From positions 1 through 64,000 of the forward strand of contig JBMONC010000073.1 of the NCBI GenBank assembly GCA_049324875.1: a stretch of DNA of 64,000 nucleotides, read 5' to 3'. A model generated the notes under the pieces. That model was not told the origin of the DNA and searched no databases. It saw only the letters and a list, made by a program, of their open reading frames with translations. Both the position numbers and the translations under genes were made by a program. Shown one piece after another: positions 61,492 through 64,000 of this stretch (position 1 is its first letter; each line of letters starts with the position of its first letter). Source of the stretch: JAWLHU01 sp049324875 (lineage in GTDB: Bacteria > Bacillota > Sulfobacillia > Symbiobacteriales > Symbiobacteriaceae).

Positions 61492-61568
61492 GGCGGTGTA
61501 GCTCAGTTGGTCAGAGCACACGGTTCATACCCGTGGTGTCGCTGGTTCAAATCCAGCCACCGCTACCA
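61492..61568 (+). tRNA. tRNA-Met (CAT), elongator type
   Basis: Acceptor GGCGGTG / CACCGCT with a G-U first pair; anticodon stem CACGG/CCGTG around TTCATAC. The three G-C pairs of an initiator stem are absent, so elongator. A tRNA-Ile2 with modified CAT cannot be fully excluded. Encoded CCA. Confidence 0.92.
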
Positions 61569-61573
61569 CCGAC

Positions 61574-61649
61574 GGCCCGGTAGCTCAGTTGGTAGAGCAC
61601 GCGACTGAAAATCGCGGTGTCGCCAGTTCGATTCTGGCCTGGGCCACCA
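61574..61649 (+). tRNA. tRNA-Phe (GAA)
   Basis: Acceptor GGCCCGG / CTGGGCC, anticodon loop CTGAAAA in stem CGCGA/TCGCG, encoded CCA. A short hairpin TGCAGCG / CGCTGCA follows in the spacer (61651-61672). Confidence 0.96.
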
Positions 61650-61677
61650 GTGCAGCGGCCTTGGTCGCTGCAGTTCT

Positions 61678-61753
61678 GCGGGTTTAGCTCAGTTGGTAGA
61701 GCGCCACCTTGCCAAGGTGGAGGTCGCGAGTTCGAGTCTCGTAACCCGCTCCA
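61678..61753 (+). tRNA. tRNA-Gly (GCC)
   Basis: Acceptor GCGGGTT / AACCCGC, anticodon loop TTGCCAA in stem CCACC/GGTGG, encoded CCA. Confidence 0.97.
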
Positions 61754-61761
61754 TCTGTCAC

Positions 61762-61837
<76 letters not shown>

Positions 61838-61909
61838 GTCCGCTAGTGATCCGGCGGAAACGCGTCAGGACCGGAAGGTAGCAGCGCACCGTCGGGTCGC
61901 TAGGTGGAC
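61838..61909 (+). ncRNA. ffs: Small bacterial SRP RNA (4.5S/scRNA core)
   Basis: The domain IV signature GTCAGGACCGGAAGGTAGCAGC is read at 61864-61885 in pieces: GTCAGG, the GGAA tetraloop in ACCGGAAGGT, then AGCAGC. Outer arms GTCCGCTAG / CTAGGTGGAC and CCGGCGG / CCGTCGG pair into one long hairpin. It starts at the base after tRNA-Ala CCA and ends 16 bases before tRNA-Val, so it is probably processed out of the tRNA transcript. It binds Ffh for membrane targeting of proteins. Confidence 0.9.
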
Positions 61910-61925
61910 GTTTCACGGGGATCAG

Positions 61926-62001
61926 GCGCGGTTAGCTCAGCTGGGAGAGCGCATGATTGACGTTCATGAGGTCAGAGGTTCGATCCCTCTACCGCGCACC
62001 A
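61926..62001 (+). tRNA. tRNA-Val (GAC)
   Basis: Acceptor GCGCGGT / ACCGCGC, anticodon loop TTGACGT in stem CATGA/TCATG, encoded CCA. Last member of the first array. Confidence 0.96.
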
Positions 62002-62010
62002 GGGGACAAG

Positions 62011-62041
62011 GCCCGACATCTTCGGAGGTGTCGGGCTTTTT
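62011..62041 (+). terminator. Terminator of the tRNA/SRP RNA array
   Basis: GCCCGACA (62011-62018) / TGTCGGGC (62029-62036) plus inner pairs, then TTTTTC. Confidence 0.9.
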
Positions 62042-62150
62042 CTTGCTTGGGCGGGCGCTGCCCGAGGAAATGACAGGAAGAGCCGGGGGTGGGGGAGAAA
62101 TTCCGGAGCGTCGCACTTCGGCACCGGCTTCGGAGGGGAGGCCTCATCCC

Positions 62151-62621
62151 ATGCGTCTGAACCCATTTCGGTCCCTGCTGGTCACGCTTGGCTATCTCGC
62201 CACGGGGCGGCTCTGCTTTCGGCGGGAGTTGGTGGGGAAGCGGCTGACCCTGCCCGATGGGCGGCAGTACGTGATCTTCCGGCACGTCGTGGTGGAGGCG
62301 GGACCGGGCACCCCCGGGCCCGGGGCCACCTTCATCGTGCAGTTCCACCTGGCGGGGATGAGCGTGGCGCAGAACATCCGCTTCTCCCTGATCCCGATCC
62401 CGTTCTTCGTCGGGCTGCCGGGGTTCCGGAGCAAGCTGTGGAGCTACTGCCCCGAGACGGGAGACTTCGCGGGCATCTACGAGTGGAGCACGGTCCAGGA
62501 TGCGGAGAACTACGCCGCCTCCTTTGCGGTCCGGTTCATGACCCGGCGCTCGGTGCCTGGTTCGGTCCGGTTTGAGATCCTGCCCGGGGACAGGCGGAGC
62601 GCGCTGAGCGCCATCTCCTGA
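62151..62621 (+). CDS. Uncharacterised protein with YdhR-like segment
   Basis: 156 residues from ATG 62151 behind GGAGGGGAGG. The segment GFRSKLWSYCPETGDFAGIY followed by EWSTVQDAENYAASF resembles dimeric alpha/beta-barrel proteins such as YdhR-like putative mono-oxygenases. The N-terminal half is a basic and hydrophobic region (RSLLVTLGYLATGRLCFRRE). The match is weak and the function unknown. It lies between two tRNA transcription units and codes on the same strand. Confidence 0.65.
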   Translation: MRLNPFRSLLVTLGYLATGRLCFRRELVGKRLTLPDGRQYVIFRHVVVEAGPGTPGPGATFIVQFHLAGMSVAQNIRFSLIPIPFFVGLPGFRSKLWSYCPETGDFAGIYEWSTVQDAENYAASFAVRFMTRRSVPGSVRFEILPGDRRSALSAIS

Positions 62622-62649
62622 GTTTCGGTGAGGTGGTATAGATTCGGGG

Positions 62650-62678
62650 TTGCGAATGCCCGGCGTTCCTGTTATAGT
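62650..62678 (+). promoter_or_regulatory. Promoter of tRNA-Asp/tRNA-Leu
   Basis: TTGCGA (62650-62655), 17-base spacer, TATAGT (62673-62678), 18 bases before tRNA-Asp. Confidence 0.6.
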
Positions 62679-62695
62679 AGACCTCGCCAGTATAC

Positions 62696-62772
62696 GGAGG
62701 CGTGGTGTAGAGGCCTAACATGCGGCCCTGTCACGGCCGAGACCGCGGGTTCGAATCCCGTCGCCTCCGCCA
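62696..62772 (+). tRNA. tRNA-Asp (GTC)
   Basis: Acceptor GGAGGCG / CGCCTCC, anticodon loop CTGTCAC in stem CGGCC/GGCCG, encoded CCA. Confidence 0.96.
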
Positions 62773-62788
62773 ACTTCATATTGAGGAT

Positions 62789-62879
62789 GCAGATGTGGCG
62801 GAATTGGCAGACGCGCACGGCTCAGGACCGTGTCGGGTAACCACTCCCGGTGGGAGTTCGACTCTCCCCATCTGCACCA
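62789..62879 (+). tRNA. tRNA-Leu (CAG)
   Basis: 91 bases with a long variable arm (class II). Acceptor GCAGATG / CATCTGC, anticodon loop CTCAGGA in stem CACGG/CCGTG, encoded CCA. Confidence 0.96.
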
Positions 62880-62884
62880 ACGAA

Positions 62885-62920
62885 GTGAAAGGGGGGCAGA
62901 ACGCAGCCCCCCTTTCACCT
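62885..62920 (+). terminator. Terminator after tRNA-Leu
   Basis: Thirteen-base perfect stem GTGAAAGGGGGGC / GCCCCCCTTTCAC with an eight-base loop, then CTTT. Confidence 0.82.
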
Positions 62921-62946
62921 TTCCCCCGCCTCCCGCGGGCCCGTCG

Positions 62947-62976
62947 CCTGCTGTGACGCCATGTCGTCACAGCAGG
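62947..62976. other. Second perfect hairpin downstream of tRNA-Leu
   Basis: CCTGCTGTGACG / CGTCACAGCAGG, 12 pairs around a six-base loop, followed by CTCTGCTCTT. Possibly a backup terminator. Confidence 0.5.
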
Positions 62977-63005
62977 CTCTGCTCTTGTGGGGCGGTTGCT
63001 GATGC

Positions 63006-63128
63006 TGGCTTGGCTTCGCTCGGCTTCGCCTTCGCTTGGCTTCGCTCGGCTTTGCCTTCGCTGGGCTTTGCTTGGCTTCGCCTTCGCTCGGCTTCGCCAT
63101 CGCCCCTGCTCGGCTTCGCCTTTGCTGG
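63006..63128. repeat. Minisatellite of GGCTTCGCT-type units
   Basis: About a dozen degenerate copies of GGCTTCGCT/GGCTTTGCC spaced 9-16 bases. It is the main content of the 307-base gap before the next gene. It carries long open frames by composition only. Confidence 0.75.
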
Positions 63129-63186
63129 GGGAGGAGTTGGGGCGGCTGGGGAGAAGTTACCTCCATTCTTCCTGGGGGGTGGTTGG

Positions 63187-63600
63187 ATGGCTCACTCTCC
63201 CGAGCGGTTGGCGGAGTTCGGCGAGCAGTTCCAGCGGATGGTGGGAATGTGGGAAGAGGCGATGGGGTCGGGGGATACTCGTGGGCTTGAGTCCGATATG
63301 GCTGAGGGGGTTGTCTGCTACTTTGGCCAGGCTGGGGCGGGGCTGATGACGGTGCTGGATCGGGACGGGATCGTGGCGGGGATGCGGAGGTCGGTGGCGG
63401 CGCTGCAGGGGTGCAGCAAGCGGTTTGAGCATGTGATGATCCGGATGCGGAGTGATGAGGAGGCGGTGGTCTTCTTTGAGCAGGTGGTGGAGCGGGCAGG
63501 GCGGGTTCTGGCCAGGCTCTTTACCATTGAGACCTACCAGCGACGGTCCTCCGGTCACTGGGTCTGCGTGCGCGAGGTGGTTGAACATACGGGGAGCTGA
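63187..63600 (+). CDS. SnoaL/NTF2-like small protein
   Basis: 137 residues from ATG 63187 behind GGGGGGTGG. The length, the pattern of an N-terminal helix (EFGEQFQRMVGMWEEAMGSG), DRDGIVAGMRRSVAAL and a curved-sheet half (VVFFEQVVERAGRVLARLFT) fit NTF2-like/SnoaL domains, often enzymes or binding proteins for small ligands. No catalytic residues are diagnostic. The reading frame extends backward through the minisatellite and tRNA-Leu but is not coding there. Confidence 0.68.
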   Translation: MAHSPERLAEFGEQFQRMVGMWEEAMGSGDTRGLESDMAEGVVCYFGQAGAGLMTVLDRDGIVAGMRRSVAALQGCSKRFEHVMIRMRSDEEAVVFFEQVVERAGRVLARLFTIETYQRRSSGHWVCVREVVEHTGS

Positions 63601-63612
63601 GCCGGACAGGCG

Positions 63613-63648
63613 AACGGCCACTGCCATTTTTGGGCGGTGGCCGTTTCT
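63613..63648 (+). terminator. Terminator after the SnoaL-like gene
   Basis: AACGGCCACTGCC (63613-63625) / GGCGGTGGCCGTT (63633-63645) with G-U pairing, then T. Confidence 0.72.
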
Positions 63649-63768
63649 GGTTGGGGGACATCCTTCCCGCGGCTTTGGCATAGGTTCTGGTGGGCGTGTC
63701 GCGCTCATAGGGGGGGAAATCCTTCTGGGCGTGGTGGCGGCTGGAGATGTGCGGGAGGAGGATGTTGA

Positions 63769-64000
63769 ATGCATACGGCAGTTCCCTTGTTCTGTTCCCA
63801 GTGTGGACGTGCGTTGGAGGGGCGCAGCCTCTGTGCCTGTGGGCATGCGGTGGAGCGGCCGGTCCAGGAAGGGGCGCTCTCTGGGCCGGGGCTTGGGCAG
63901 TTGGGGGAATGGGCCCGGCTTGTCCAGCGGCGGGTGGTGGAGATTGCCCTCCTTCGGCCCTCTCGGGTGGAGCTGCCCTTGCCGGCGGTGCTCCTCAGCC
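63769..64000 (+). CDS. Zinc-ribbon protein, truncated at window edge
   Basis: At least 77 residues from ATG 63769 behind GGAGGAGG; the gene runs off the right edge. The first 25 residues form a small zinc ribbon (LFCSQCGRALEG, then SLCACGHAVE) with CxxC and CxC pairs. The following sequence (GQLGEWARLVQRRVVEIALL) is helical. No further identification is possible from this part. Confidence 0.72.
   Translation, partial: MHTAVPLFCSQCGRALEGRSLCACGHAVERPVQEGALSGPGLGQLGEWARLVQRRVVEIALLRPSRVELPLPAVLLS

Noticed and set aside
62830..63186. Upstream extension of the SnoaL-like gene
   Set aside because: It passes through tRNA-Leu, a terminator and the minisatellite. ATG 63187 has its own ribosome site.

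Overview
The window looks like a piece of a very GC-rich, Gram-positive-type (Bacillota) chromosome, most like a Symbiobacterium-type organism. The genus is an inference from GC content and gene content; I ran no search. The Bacillota markers are a sufCDSUB operon with SufU, a T-box leader before alaS, GlpP antiterminator control of glycerol genes, a Bacillus-like MntR, SpeH-type SpeD, and the alaS / ireB / ruvX / DUF1292 / mltG neighbourhood. Many genes start with GTG or TTG behind strong GGAGG sites and end in GC-rich hairpins. A run of exactly 100 N at 40454-40553 marks a scaffold join, so this is a draft assembly.

Layout. 1-1147: PadR regulator with a membrane protein. 1198-6905 (minus): Fe-S assembly operon sufC-sufD-sufS-sufU-sufB-Rieske-DUF59. 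Facing it at 7369 is a SufR-like cysteine-containing regulator. The 463-base gap between them holds two related palindromes, each lying on a good promoter. 8194-9886: two small exported proteins and an inositol-phosphatase-family enzyme. 10166-17422: complete glycerol module glpP-glpF-glpK-glpA-glpB-glpC, with terminator-type attenuators before glpP and before glpA that share a GGAGA..TGGAGA..CCC element. 17539-22965: YdcF, a three-domain cNMP / degenerate sigma54-AAA / patatin fusion, MFS transporter, RNase HII and a GNAT protein.

22994-40453: repeat array 1, uncharacterised coiled-coil and Cys-motif proteins, NUDIX, DUF3267 zincin, PrfC, DoxX, a copper-amine-oxidase-N-like protein, an orphan FliN, an MFS pump, tandem MntR and DtxR regulators, a phosphoesterase, PabB and PabC, a PQQ-type sugar dehydrogenase and an HExxH protein cut by the assembly gap. 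40573-52089: T-box, 121-bp tandem repeats, alaS, ireB, repeat array 2, a Cys-rich protein, speD, DUF421, CBS, rhomboid, ruvX, DUF1292, mltG and a class B PBP whose ribosome site is inside a hairpin. 52100-60761: repeat array 3 and a sugar-acid catabolic block with a TRAP transporter, RpiR regulator, 2-hydroxyacid dehydrogenase, KDPG aldolase, RraA-like protein, KDG-type kinase and an atypical SDR. 61289-62879: eight tRNA genes with an SRP RNA embedded between tRNA-Ala and tRNA-Val. The right edge has a minisatellite, a SnoaL-like protein and a truncated zinc-ribbon gene.

The strongest items for follow-up are the cNMP/AAA/patatin fusion, the suf operator-promoter arrangement, the twin glycerol attenuators, the SRP RNA inside a tRNA array, and the dispersed composite repeat with inverted ends. 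I did not see a CRISPR array, prophage, transposase or defence island.
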